From NCBI GenBank assembly GCA_002354135.1, contig DEKZ01000345.1, positions 7,701 to 24,027 on the forward strand: DNA of 16,327 nt. Direction: 5' to 3'. Positions within the stretch are counted from its first letter, which is position 1. Every line of letters starts with the position of its first letter. The stretch comes from Massilia sp. UBA2709 (lineage in GTDB: Bacteria; Pseudomonadota; Gammaproteobacteria; Burkholderiales; Burkholderiaceae_D). A program made the translations under genes and the position numbers. Under the pieces are notes generated by a model, which saw only the letters and a program-made list of their open reading frames with translations, ran no database searches and had not been told where the DNA came from. Below, in pieces: positions 1 to 8,467 of the stretch.

Positions 1-298
1 CCCCGTCCCCCCCCCCCCCCGCCTCGTCCTTGCCGACCACCCCCAGGAGGCCGCTGTGCGCCCCAAGGGCGGCGGCGTTGCGCGCCACGTTGGCGGCGCC
101 GCCCAGGCGTTCCTCGCGGCGCTCGATGCGCACCACCGGCACCGGCGCTTCCGGGGAGATGCGCGAGACGTCGCCGAACCAGTAGCGGTCGAGCATGACG
201 TCGCCGACCACCAGCATGCGCACGTGGTCGAGCCGGGGGGCGGGGTTGGCAAGGTAGTCTTCTGCCGCCAGCAGGCGGGATGGGATGGCAGTACTCAT
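1..298 (-). CDS. rfaE1: ADP-heptose biosynthesis kinase RfaE1/HldE, N-terminal part (cut by window edge)
   Basis: Translation from the ATG at 298-296 gives about 94 credible residues of a PfkB/ribokinase-family D-glycero-beta-D-manno-heptose-7-phosphate kinase, which makes the heptose-1,7-bisphosphate used for ADP-heptose and the LPS inner core. Visible family motifs are GDVMLDRYW (residues 32-40), RISPEAPVPVVR (about 46-57) and GGAANVARN (66-74), typical of the sugar-binding N-terminal half. The reading frame stays open to position 1, but the last residues (after DEAG, residue 94) are coded by a C/G homopolymer and are not reliable. Whether the gene is kinase-only (rfaE1) or the two-domain hldE cannot be seen here. 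It lies 71 bp downstream of lapB in the same direction, with a terminator-like hairpin between, so it may be partly uncoupled from lapAB. Confidence 0.9.
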   Translation of the reverse strand, partial: MSTAIPSRLLAAEDYLANPAPRLDHVRMLVVGDVMLDRYWFGDVSRISPEAPVPVVRIERREERLGGAANVARNAAALGAHSGLLGVVGKDEAGGGGDG

Positions 299-333
299 GG
301 CGTGTCGGTGCTGGATAATTCGATACAAAGAAA

Positions 334-361
334 CCGGGCCGCTTCTCTCGAGGCGGCCCGG
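334..361 (-). terminator. Likely Rho-independent terminator after lapB
   Basis: A perfect 9-bp inverted repeat (334-342 with 353-361, 10-nt loop) is followed on the minus strand by TTTCTTTG. It sits just past the lapB stop and before rfaE1. The stem is very GC-rich, but the T-run is interrupted by a C, so read-through into rfaE1 is possible. Confidence 0.6.
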
Positions 362-369
362 CCAGGACG

Positions 370-1545
370 TCAATTCATGACGTTGAGTTCTTCGGTGCGG
401 CGCGGCGGGTAGGTTTCCCAGTGGTTGCAACCCGGGCACTGCCAGTAGTACTGGCGCGCCTTGAAGCCGCAGTGGCTGCACTGGTAGCGCGCCAGCTTCG
501 CGGTGTAGCCGTGGATCAGGTTCTTGACCATGGAAAGCTCTTCCCAGACGTGGGCCGGCGCATCCATCAGGCGCGCTTCGAGCAGCTTGTCCAGGCCGAG
601 CAGGGTCGGGTTGCGGCGCAGTTCGTCCACGACGAGCTGGTGCGCGGCATCGACGCCGTCGAGCTCGACCACCGCCTTGAAGATGACTTCGATCAGGTCG
701 ATCGAGGACGCCTCGAGCAGGTAGGAGCGCAGCAGGTTGACGCCTTCCTGCGGGCGGCCGACGCGGCGGTAGCCATCCATCAGGCGGCCGGCCACCAGGG
801 CCACGTGGGGCACGCTCTGCTGCTCGACGCGCTTCCAGACCGTCAGCGCGCCCTCGACGTCGCCCTGGGCCAGCAGCGCGTCGCCGAGCAGCATGGTGGC
901 GCGCACGCTGTTGCGGTCGGCGTGCAGGGCCTTGTCCAGCAGCGCCAGGGCGTCGGCGTTGTCGTTGCGCACCAGGGCGTCCTGTGCCAGCTCGCAGTAG
1001 AACTGGGCGATTTCCTTCTGGCGCGCGCCGGCGCCTGACGATTGCAGGCCGCTGGCGGCGTCGATCGCGCGGCTCCATTCCTTTTCGCGCTGGTAGATTT
1101 CCAGCAGCGCGCGCCGCGCCTGCACGGCATAGGAGCTCTCGACCAGGCCGTTGAAGGTTTCCTCGGCGCGGTCGAGCAGGCCGGCCTTCAGGTAGTCCAT
1201 GCCCAGCTCGTACTGGGCCTGGGTGCGCTGTTCCAGCGGCAGGTCCGGGCGGGCCAGCAGGTTCTGGTGGACGCGGATCGCGCGTTCGATCTCGCCGCGG
1301 CGGCGGAACAGGTTACCCAGCGCAAAGTGCATGTCGGCCGTTTCCGGATCGAGGGTGACGATCTCGATGAAGGCGTCGATGGCCTTGTCCGGCTGGTCGT
1401 TCAGCAGGTGGTTCAGGCCCCTGAAGTAGGCCCGCGGCAAGGTGCGCGATTCGGACAGGAGTTGGCGGATGTCGACCCGGGCGGCGATCCAGCCCAGGCC
1501 AAAGAAGAAGGGAATGGCCAGCAGCCACCAGAGTTCAGCTTCCAT
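370..1545 (-). CDS. lapB: Lipopolysaccharide assembly protein LapB (YciM)
   Basis: This 391-residue protein has the full LapB layout. There is one N-terminal membrane segment (about residues 5-22, WWLLAIPFFFGLGWIAARV), a long array of tetratricopeptide repeats (about 40-340), and a C-terminal rubredoxin-like metal-binding module with Cys356, Cys359, Cys370 and Cys373 (CSHC and CPGC knuckles). In enterobacteria LapB is anchored in the inner membrane with its domains in the cytoplasm. It delivers LpxC to the FtsH protease and so limits lipid A synthesis; the same role here is inferred from family membership. It lies 48 bp downstream of lapA and is probably co-transcribed with it. The start is the ATG that gives the membrane anchor its usual position. 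The Shine-Dalgarno sequence is weak (A/G-rich), and the gap carries a 15-bp tandem duplication just upstream. Confidence 0.95.
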   Translation of the reverse strand: MEAELWWLLAIPFFFGLGWIAARVDIRQLLSESRTLPRAYFRGLNHLLNDQPDKAIDAFIEIVTLDPETADMHFALGNLFRRRGEIERAIRVHQNLLARPDLPLEQRTQAQYELGMDYLKAGLLDRAEETFNGLVESSYAVQARRALLEIYQREKEWSRAIDAASGLQSSGAGARQKEIAQFYCELAQDALVRNDNADALALLDKALHADRNSVRATMLLGDALLAQGDVEGALTVWKRVEQQSVPHVALVAGRLMDGYRRVGRPQEGVNLLRSYLLEASSIDLIEVIFKAVVELDGVDAAHQLVVDELRRNPTLLGLDKLLEARLMDAPAHVWEELSMVKNLIHGYTAKLARYQCSHCGFKARQYYWQCPGCNHWETYPPRRTEELNVMN

Positions 1546-1551
1546 GGTTTT

Positions 1552-1581
1552 CTTTTTATGTTCGTGCTTTTTATGTTCGTG
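1552..1581. repeat. 15-bp exact tandem duplication in the lapA-lapB gap
   Basis: The unit ctttttatgttcgtg occurs twice back to back (1552-1566 and 1567-1581) with no mismatch. The copy nearer lapB ends 6 bp before the lapB ATG and, on the minus strand, supplies the A/G-rich stretch that stands where a ribosome-binding site would be. It looks like a recent slippage duplication. Confidence 0.9.
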
Positions 1582-1593
1582 TAAACGCGCCGT

Positions 1594-1917
1594 TCAGCGC
1601 GGCGTGGCCGGGCGCGGCGTCGTGGCGACCGCGTCCGCGGCCGGCTGGGCGGCGCCGGTGCCGGCGACGCTTTGCAGTGCCTGGATGGTGTTCTTGTGTT
1701 GCGAGGCTTCGCGGCGGTGACGGAACACGGTCGGCGTCACGGCCAGGATCCCGAGGGCGGCGCCGGCCACGAAAAAGGCCAGCAGCATCAGTACCAGCGG
1801 GCCGCGCAGTTCATAGTTGAGGAAAAAGTGAAGGTCGACTTCCTGCGTGTTTTTCAGCGCGAAGCCGAAAAACAGCACGAACAGGATAAATCCCGCAATG
1901 GTGGAGACGAATTTCAT
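1594..1917 (-). CDS. lapA: Lipopolysaccharide assembly protein LapA (DUF1049)
   Basis: This 107-residue membrane protein has two hydrophobic segments, about residues 4-22 (STIAGFILFVLFFGFALKN) and about 40-62 (PLVLMLLAFFVAGAALGIL), followed by a basic, polar cytoplasmic tail (RHRREASQHKN onward). That is the usual LapA/YciS layout. In E. coli LapA works with LapB in controlling LPS assembly at the inner membrane. The adjacent lapB supports the call. The last 25 or so residues are Ala/Pro/Thr-rich and look non-conserved. No convincing Shine-Dalgarno sequence precedes the ATG at 1917. A possible sigma-70 promoter lies 30-60 bp upstream, after the ihfB terminator, so lapAB probably forms its own transcription unit. 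Confidence 0.9.
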   Translation of the reverse strand: MKFVSTIAGFILFVLFFGFALKNTQEVDLHFFLNYELRGPLVLMLLAFFVAGAALGILAVTPTVFRHRREASQHKNTIQALQSVAGTGAAQPAADAVATTPRPATPR

Positions 1918-1948
1918 CGGGTGATGTTGCCGGTGTCTGCAAAGGCGC

Positions 1949-1977
1949 AGTGTCGCATATCTGCAAGTTTATTTCAA
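1949..1977 (-). promoter_or_regulatory. Possible sigma-70 promoter for lapAB
   Basis: On the minus strand, TTGAAA (1972-1977) is followed after 17 nt by GACACT (1949-1954). The -35 is good and the -10 is weak (3 of 6). It would start transcription about 25 nt before the lapA ATG. A separate promoter is expected because a strong terminator follows ihfB. Confidence 0.35.
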
Positions 1978-2002
1978 AGCCGAGCGGCGCGCGGCGCGCG
2001 GC

Positions 2003-2143
2003 GTAGGGTGGGCGCCCCGTGCCCACGCGGAACGATGCACAATGTTGGCGGCACAAAGGCACAGCCCCAAAATCAATTTGAACGGACGGCCCTTGCATGG
2101 GAGGCAAACAATGGTCCCGGTGGGCACGGGGCGCCCACCCTAC
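2003..2143. repeat. Paired REP-like element (REPIN) A
   Basis: Two 24-bp arms, 2003-2026 and 2120-2143, are perfect reverse complements separated by 93 bp. Each arm begins at its outer end with GTAG and continues into GC-rich GTGGGC...GCCCAC, itself able to fold. A GTAG head next to an imperfect palindrome, in inverted pairs, is the described form of REP/REPIN elements spread by REP-associated tyrosine transposases (RAYTs). No target-site duplication is visible. The element fills most of the gap between the ihfB terminator and lapA. A 7-bp GC-rich tandem repeat (gcggcgc, nearly three copies, 1984-2003) abuts its left end. The second member of the family is at 9581-9737. Confidence 0.85.
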
Positions 2144-2183
2144 ATCCTCGCAAACCGCGCGATGCAACACGCAACGACCGGCG

Positions 2184-2212
2184 AAAAAAAACGGCACCCT
2201 CGCGGATGCCGT
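2184..2212 (-). terminator. Strong Rho-independent terminator after ihfB
   Basis: A 9-bp stem (2191-2199 with 2204-2212, one G-T pair, TCGC loop on the plus strand) is followed on the minus strand by eight T residues (2184-2191). It ends the serC-to-ihfB supraoperon 24 bp after the ihfB stop and isolates lapAB from it. Confidence 0.9.
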
Positions 2213-2236
2213 TTTGTCTGCGCGTCGGCAGACGAC

Positions 2237-2542
2237 TCAGTCTTCGATGATCGGTTGCCCGACCATCGCATCCACCCGTTCGCGCAACTGCTTGCCAGGC
2301 TTGAAGTGGGGCACCCGTTTTTCGGGCACCATCACCTTGTCGCCGGACTTCGGGTTGCGTCCGATGCGGGGCGGACGGCTGTTGAGCGCGAAACTGCCGA
2401 AACCACGGATCTCGATGCGCTGGCCGGAAGCCAAGGCGTTGGTCATCGCATCGAGGATGGTCTTGACAGCGTACTCCGCATCCTTGGCGACCAGCTGAGA
2501 ATATCGCTCAGCCAGTCGTGCAATCAGCTCGGACTTGGTCAT
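2237..2542 (-). CDS. ihfB: Integration host factor subunit beta
   Basis: This 101-residue DNABII protein starts MTKSELIARLAERY and matches IHF-beta in length and motifs. Residues 1-40 form the helical dimerisation body. RGFGSF (46-51) leads into the beta arms, and GRNPKSG (61-67) carries Pro64, which intercalates into DNA. PHFKPGKQLRERV closes the C-terminal part. IHF is a heterodimer with IHF-alpha that bends DNA strongly and supports nucleoid structure, recombination and sigma-54 promoters. It lies 28 bp downstream of rpsA, the order also found in E. coli and pseudomonads. The start is set by GAGG at 2550-2553, 7 nt before the ATG. It is the last gene before a strong terminator. Confidence 0.97.
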   Translation of the reverse strand: MTKSELIARLAERYSQLVAKDAEYAVKTILDAMTNALASGQRIEIRGFGSFALNSRPPRIGRNPKSGDKVMVPEKRVPHFKPGKQLRERVDAMVGQPIIED

Positions 2543-2570
2543 CTGGTCGCCTCGTCAGGATAGCCCTTGC

Positions 2571-4277
<1,707 letters not shown>

Positions 4278-4381
4278 AGGTTATTTACAGGTTAGCCAGC
4301 AGGACCGGCAATACGCGGCCTGAACTGGGTCAGGTTGAACAACACCGAAGCGGCAACATTGCCAGCCCCGGCACCACACAT
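4278..4381 (-). promoter_or_regulatory. rpsA leader with three potential hairpins and no Shine-Dalgarno
   Basis: The 104-nt cmk-rpsA gap, read on the minus strand, can form three small hairpins in a row: 4352-4363 (GGCAA/TTGCC), 4319-4334 (CCTGA/TCAGG, 6-nt loop) and 4295-4309 (GCCGG/CTGGC with one G-T pair). It then ends in the A/T-rich TAACCTGTAAATAACCT just before the ATG. In E. coli the rpsA initiation region is likewise a set of three hairpins without a proper Shine-Dalgarno and is the target of S1 autorepression. A similar role here is inferred; no folding was computed. Confidence 0.45.
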
Positions 4382-5044
4382 TTACAACAGTGCGTTCCAA
4401 TGGAGCACTTGTTCCACTGCTTCATCGACCGTCATGTCGGACGTGTCGAGGACATACGCACCCTCCGCCGGCACCAGCGGGGCGACGCTACGTTGTGTAT
4501 CACGTGCATCGCGCGCCTGCAAATCCGCCAGCAGATCGTCCATATTAGCAGAAAATCCTTTGCCAATCAATTGCTTATAACGACGTTCCGCACGTGCCTC
4601 AACACTTGCCGTCAGAAACACTTTCAAACGGGCGTTCGGGAAGATGACGGTGCCCATGTCGCGTCCGTCGGCTACCAGGCCCGGAGCCTTGCGAAAGCCC
4701 AGTTGCAGGGCGTAGAGGGCCTGGCGCACGCTCGGCAGCGCCGCGATCTTCGAGGCGTTGTTGCCCACTTCCTCGGCGCGGATCAGCGCCCCGACCTCCT
4801 CGCCATCGAGGAAGATGTCGCCGCCGGCAAACCGCACCGGCAACTGCGCAGCCAGGTTCGCCACGCCATGCTCGTCGTTCAGGTCGATGCCGGCGCGCAT
4901 GGCCGACAGCGCCGTCAGGCGGTACAGCGCGCCCGAATCGAGCAGGTGGTAACCGAGGCGCTCGGCGACGCGGGCGGCGACGGTGCCCTTGCCCGAAGCA
5001 GTCGGGCCATCGATCGTGATGACGGGAATGTGGGAATTTGGCAT
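4382..5044 (-). CDS. cmk: Cytidylate kinase
   Basis: This 220-residue (d)CMP kinase phosphorylates CMP and dCMP with ATP for RNA, DNA and CDP-activated lipid and sugar precursors. The P-loop GPTASGKGT is at residues 13-21. LDSGALYR (35-42) and DGRDMGT (126-132) mark nucleotide binding, and RDARDTQRSVAPL (178-190) is the lid/Arg motif of the family. The length is standard. It sits between aroA (59-bp gap) and rpsA, as in the conserved supraoperon. The ATG at 5044 is preceded by AAGG about 12 nt upstream, a rather long spacing. Confidence 0.97.
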   Translation of the reverse strand: MPNSHIPVITIDGPTASGKGTVAARVAERLGYHLLDSGALYRLTALSAMRAGIDLNDEHGVANLAAQLPVRFAGGDIFLDGEEVGALIRAEEVGNNASKIAALPSVRQALYALQLGFRKAPGLVADGRDMGTVIFPNARLKVFLTASVEARAERRYKQLIGKGFSANMDDLLADLQARDARDTQRSVAPLVPAEGAYVLDTSDMTVDEAVEQVLHWNALL

Positions 5045-5103
5045 TTTTGTTCTTACCTTTTTTCTACCTAGCTACGCGCAGGGCGCGCGGTTGACTCTTG
5101 CTT

Positions 5104-6435
5104 TTAAAACAGTTCGTTGCGGGCGATGCCCGCGAACGCTTCGAAATAGTCGGGGAAGGTCTTGGCGACGCATTTCGGATCGTTGATGCGCATCGCGTTG
5201 CCGCGCCGCGCCTTGCCGTCCAGCGAAGCGAGCGAGAAGCACATCGCCATGCGGTGGTCGTCGTAGGTGTCGATGGAGGCCGGCAGCAGCTCGTGCGGCG
5301 GCGTGATGCGGATGTAGTCCTCGCCCTCCTCCACGATCGCGCCGACCTTGCGCAATTCCAGCGCCATCGCGGCCAGGCGGTCGGTTTCCTTCACGCGCCA
5401 GCTGGCGATGTTGCGCAGCGTGCTGGTGCCGTCGGCGTACAGCGCGGCCACCGCGATCGTCATGGCGGCGTCGGGAATATGGTTGAAATCGGCGTCGATG
5501 GCTTTCAATACGCCGTTCGAACGCGCCTCGATCCAGTTCTCGCCGCGAGTGATGGTGGCGCCCATGCGTTCGAGCGCATCGGCAAAGCGCACGTCGCCCT
5601 GGATGCTGTTCTCGCCCACCCCTTCCACGCGCACCGGGCCGCCGGCAATCGCGCCGGCCGCCAGGAAGTACGAGGCCGAGGAAGCGTCGCCCTCGACGTG
5701 GATGCTGCCCGGCGAGGCATAGCGCTGGCCCGGCTGCACCGTAAACGATGCCCAGCCGTTCTGCTCGACCGTGACGCCGAAGCGGCGCATCAGGTTCAGG
5801 GTGATCTCGATATAGGGCTTGGAGATTAGTTCGCCGACCACGTCGATGCTCACCGCATGGCCGCGCGCCATCAGCGGCGCCGCCATCAGGAGCGCGGTCA
5901 GGAACTGGCTCGACACATTGCCGCGCACTGCGATGCGGTTGGCGTGAATATGGCCGCGCTTGATGCGCAGCGGCGGAAAGCCCGGCTCGCCCGTGTACTC
6001 GATCTGGGCGCCGACTTCGTTCAGGGCGTCGACCAGGTCGCCGATCGGGCGCTCGTGCATGCGCGAGACGCCGTGCAAGGTGTAGTCGCCGCCGATCACG
6101 GCCAGGGCCGCGGTCAGCGGGCGGATCGCCGTACCGGCATTGCCCATGAACAGGTCGGCCTCATGGTTGGGCAGTACGCCGCCGTTGCCATGCACCAATA
6201 TAGTGCGTTCGTCGATCTCTTCCCACTGGATGCCGAGCGAGCGGAGCGCGCCCAGCATGACCATGGTGTCGTCCGAGGCCAGCAGGTCGTGGATCGTGGT
6301 GTCGCCCTCGGCCAGCGCCGCCAGCAGCAGCGTGCGGTTCGAGATGCTCTTCGAGCCCGGCAGGCGCACGGTGCCCTCCACGTGCATGACGGGTTCGAGG
6401 TCGATGTGCTGGGGGTAGTGTTTTTGCTGCGTCAT
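5104..6435 (-). CDS. aroA: 3-phosphoshikimate 1-carboxyvinyltransferase (EPSP synthase)
   Basis: This 443-residue enzyme joins shikimate-3-phosphate and phosphoenolpyruvate in the sixth step of the shikimate pathway. GSKSISNRTL (27-36, Lys29) and LFMGNAGTAIRPL (95-107) are the substrate-binding signatures. PDAAM (Asp322) and RVKETDR (347-353, Glu350) carry catalytic residues, and YDDHRMAM (391-398) is the C-terminal family motif. The NAGTAIRP segment is of the class I kind, with the Gly, Thr and Pro expected of a glyphosate-sensitive enzyme (inferred from sequence). The ATG at 6435-6433 touches the tyrA stop (6438-6436), with AGGAAA of the ribosome-binding site lying inside the last tyrA codons, so translation is probably coupled. 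In Pseudomonas the two proteins are fused; here they are separate. Confidence 0.98.
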   Translation of the reverse strand: MTQQKHYPQHIDLEPVMHVEGTVRLPGSKSISNRTLLLAALAEGDTTIHDLLASDDTMVMLGALRSLGIQWEEIDERTILVHGNGGVLPNHEADLFMGNAGTAIRPLTAALAVIGGDYTLHGVSRMHERPIGDLVDALNEVGAQIEYTGEPGFPPLRIKRGHIHANRIAVRGNVSSQFLTALLMAAPLMARGHAVSIDVVGELISKPYIEITLNLMRRFGVTVEQNGWASFTVQPGQRYASPGSIHVEGDASSASYFLAAGAIAGGPVRVEGVGENSIQGDVRFADALERMGATITRGENWIEARSNGVLKAIDADFNHIPDAAMTIAVAALYADGTSTLRNIASWRVKETDRLAAMALELRKVGAIVEEGEDYIRITPPHELLPASIDTYDDHRMAMCFSLASLDGKARRGNAMRINDPKCVAKTFPDYFEAFAGIARNELF

Positions 6436-7338
6436 TTACTTTCCTGATTCGGGACCTGGCGGCGGTTCGCTCGCTTCGATGGCGTCGCCCCAGGCGCGGC
6501 GGGCGCGCTGGGCGTTGTCGAACACCGCTTCCAGGCCGGCACTGTCGCCGGCCGCGAGCAGAGCGCGCAATGCGGTCAATTGTGCCAGATATGCATCGAG
6601 CTCGGTGAGCAAGGCGTCGCGGTTGGCCAGGCTGATGTCGCGCCACATCTCGGGCGAGGAGCCGGCGATGCGGGTGAAGTCGCGGAAACCGCTGGCGGCG
6701 TACTGGAACAGCAGGTCCGCGTGCGGCTTGCGCGCGATGTCGTCGACCAGCGCAAAGGCCAGCAGGTGCGGCAGGTGGCTGACCGCCGCGAACACGGCGT
6801 CGTGCTGTTCGGGCGTGAGCGTGTGGATGATGGCGCCGCACAGGCGCCAGGCGGCCGCCACCAGCCCGACGTCGCCCGCGGAGTTTTCCGGCAGCGGCGT
6901 GATCACGGTTTTCTTGCCGCGGTAGAGCCCGGCCAGGGCCGCGTCCGGTCCGTTCGATTCGCGCCCGGCGATCGGGTGGCCCGGCACGAACTGCTTCACG
7001 CGGTCGCCCAGCACGGCGCGCGCCGCTGCCACCACGTCGGCCTTGGTGCTGCCGGCGTCGGTGATCACGGTGCCCGGCTCCAGGTGCGGCAGCAGCGAAG
7101 CCAGGATGGGCCCGGTCTGGGCCACGGGCGCTGCCAGCAGCACCAAGTCGGCGCCGGCCATCGCCTCTTGCGCCGAGTCGGCGACGACGTCGACAATACC
7201 CAGCTCGCGCGCGCGCGCCATCGCTTTGGGCGAGCGGCCCATGCCGACGACTTCGCGCACCGCGCCCGCCTCTTTCAAGGCGAGCGCGAACGAGCCGCCG
7301 ATCAGGCCGGCGCCGACGATGACGACCTTGCCCAGCAT
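6436..7338 (-). CDS. tyrA: Prephenate/cyclohexadienyl dehydrogenase TyrA
   Basis: This 300-residue NAD(P)-dependent dehydrogenase acts in tyrosine biosynthesis and oxidatively decarboxylates prephenate (or arogenate). The Rossmann loop GAGLIGGS is at residues 9-16. PGHPIAGRESNGP (119-131) carries the expected catalytic His121, SHLPH (187-191) the paired histidines of the helical domain, and FTRIA (Arg223) the arginine that binds the substrate carboxylate. No ACT or chorismate mutase domain is attached, so it is the simple single-domain type. Substrate preference (prephenate or arogenate, NAD or NADP) cannot be told by eye. Its ATG touches the hisC stop (TAAATG), and its own stop touches the aroA ATG, forming a hisC-tyrA-aroA unit. 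The Shine-Dalgarno sequence is weak, so re-initiation after hisC is likely. Confidence 0.95.
   Translation of the reverse strand: MLGKVVIVGAGLIGGSFALALKEAGAVREVVGMGRSPKAMARARELGIVDVVADSAQEAMAGADLVLLAAPVAQTGPILASLLPHLEPGTVITDAGSTKADVVAAARAVLGDRVKQFVPGHPIAGRESNGPDAALAGLYRGKKTVITPLPENSAGDVGLVAAAWRLCGAIIHTLTPEQHDAVFAAVSHLPHLLAFALVDDIARKPHADLLFQYAASGFRDFTRIAGSSPEMWRDISLANRDALLTELDAYLAQLTALRALLAAGDSAGLEAVFDNAQRARRAWGDAIEASEPPPGPESGK
6440..6445 (-). promoter_or_regulatory. aroA ribosome-binding site inside tyrA
   Basis: AGGAAA on the minus strand stands 4 nt before the aroA ATG (7 nt from its AGG core). It overlaps the last codons of tyrA, fixing the aroA start at 6435 and implying coupled translation. 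Confidence 0.7.
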
Positions 7339-8442
7339 TTAGCCCAAGGCTTTCTTCAACGCCTCGATGAAGGTCGCGTTCTCTTCCGGCAGGCCGATGG
7401 AGATGCGCAGCCACTGCGGCAGGCCGTAGGCCGCCACCGGGCGCACGATCACGCCCTGCTTCAGCAGCGCCAGGTTGACGCGGGCGCCGGCGCCGTCGTC
7501 GTCGCCGACGCGCACCAGCACGAAGTTGCCGAAGGACGGCACGTATTCCAGGCCGAGTTCATCGAAGGCGGCGGTCAGCTGCTTGTAGCCGGCGAAGTTG
7601 TTTTCCGCGCCCTTGGCCAGGAAGGCCTTGTCGTTCAGCGCGGCGATCGCGGCGGCCTGGGCCAGCGAGTTGACGTTGAAGGGCTGGCGGATGCGGTTCA
7701 TCAGGTCGGTTACTGCCGGCTGGGCAATCGCGAAGCCCACGCGCAGGCCGGCCAGGCCATAGGCCTTGGAGAAGGTGCGCGAGACGATCAGGTTCGGGTA
7801 CTTGCGCACCCAGGCGGCGGATTCGAATTGATGTTCCGGCGCCAGGTATTCGTTGTAGGCCTCGTCCAGCACGACGATGACGTTCGAAGGCACCTTGTTC
7901 AGGAAGGCTTCGATCGCCTCGGCGCCAATGAAGGTGCCGGTCGGGTTGTTCGGGTTGGCGACGTAGACCAGGCGCGTGTCCGCCTCGACGGCGGCGGCCA
8001 TGGCGTCGAGGTCGTGGCCGTAGTTCACGGCCGGCACCACGATGGCGCAGCCACCCACGCCCTGGGTTGCCAGCGCATACACGGCGAACGAGTACTGCGA
8101 GAACACCACCGACTCGCCCTTTTGCACGAAGGCGTGGGCGGCGATTTCCAGGATGTCGTTGCTGCCGTTGCCGAGGGTGATCCAGTCGCTTGGGACGTCG
8201 TAGCGCTTGGAAAGCGCGGCCTTCAATTCAAAACCGTTCGCATCCGGATAGCGTCCCAGCTCGGCGGCGGCCTGGGCCATCGCCTGCTTGCTCGACTCGG
8301 GCACGCCGAAAGGATTCTCGTTGGAGGCGAGCTTGACGATGGTGGCTTCGTCGAGACCGAACTCGCGGGCGACTTCAGCGATGGGTTTGCCGGCCTGGTA
8401 AGGGGCGATGGCACGAACGTACTCTGGACCGAATTGCGTCAT
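7339..8442 (-). CDS. hisC: Histidinol-phosphate/aromatic aminotransferase HisC
   Basis: This 367-residue class I/II fold PLP aminotransferase has ASNENPFG (39-46), NPNNPTG (163-169), DEAYNEY (193-199) and SRTFSKAYGLAGLRVGF (221-237), where Lys226 should bind PLP. These are HisC-family signatures. Placed between pheA and tyrA, it is the supraoperon HisC copy (often hisC2 or hisHb). Enzymes of this group can transaminate both imidazole-acetol phosphate and phenylpyruvate or 4-hydroxyphenylpyruvate, so it may close the Phe and Tyr pathways; this is inferred from context. A second hisC in the his operon is likely elsewhere. It starts 25 bp after pheA. Only a weak GAG stands before the ATG. Confidence 0.93.
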   Translation of the reverse strand: MTQFGPEYVRAIAPYQAGKPIAEVAREFGLDEATIVKLASNENPFGVPESSKQAMAQAAAELGRYPDANGFELKAALSKRYDVPSDWITLGNGSNDILEIAAHAFVQKGESVVFSQYSFAVYALATQGVGGCAIVVPAVNYGHDLDAMAAAVEADTRLVYVANPNNPTGTFIGAEAIEAFLNKVPSNVIVVLDEAYNEYLAPEHQFESAAWVRKYPNLIVSRTFSKAYGLAGLRVGFAIAQPAVTDLMNRIRQPFNVNSLAQAAAIAALNDKAFLAKGAENNFAGYKQLTAAFDELGLEYVPSFGNFVLVRVGDDDGAGARVNLALLKQGVIVRPVAAYGLPQWLRISIGLPEENATFIEALKKALG

Positions 8443-8467
8443 AGGTTATGTCTCGAAAAAGAAAAAA

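Larger units (their letters stand above)
1918..2236. other. ihfB-lapA intergenic region (319 bp)
   Basis: The gap holds, in transcription order (right to left), the ihfB terminator, REPIN A, a short GC-rich tandem repeat and a possible lapA promoter. I see no credible gene in it. Open frames through the repeat lack family resemblance and overlap lapA or the palindromes. Confidence 0.7.

Noticed and set aside
2003..2143. REPIN A as a MITE with terminal inverted repeats
   Set aside because: No target-site duplication is visible, and the inner sequence is unrelated to that of the second element, so a paired-REP explanation fits better, though a MITE is not fully excluded.
1811..2197. 128-codon minus-strand frame over REPIN A and the start of lapA
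   Set aside because: It overlaps lapA in another frame and reads through the palindromes and the ihfB terminator.
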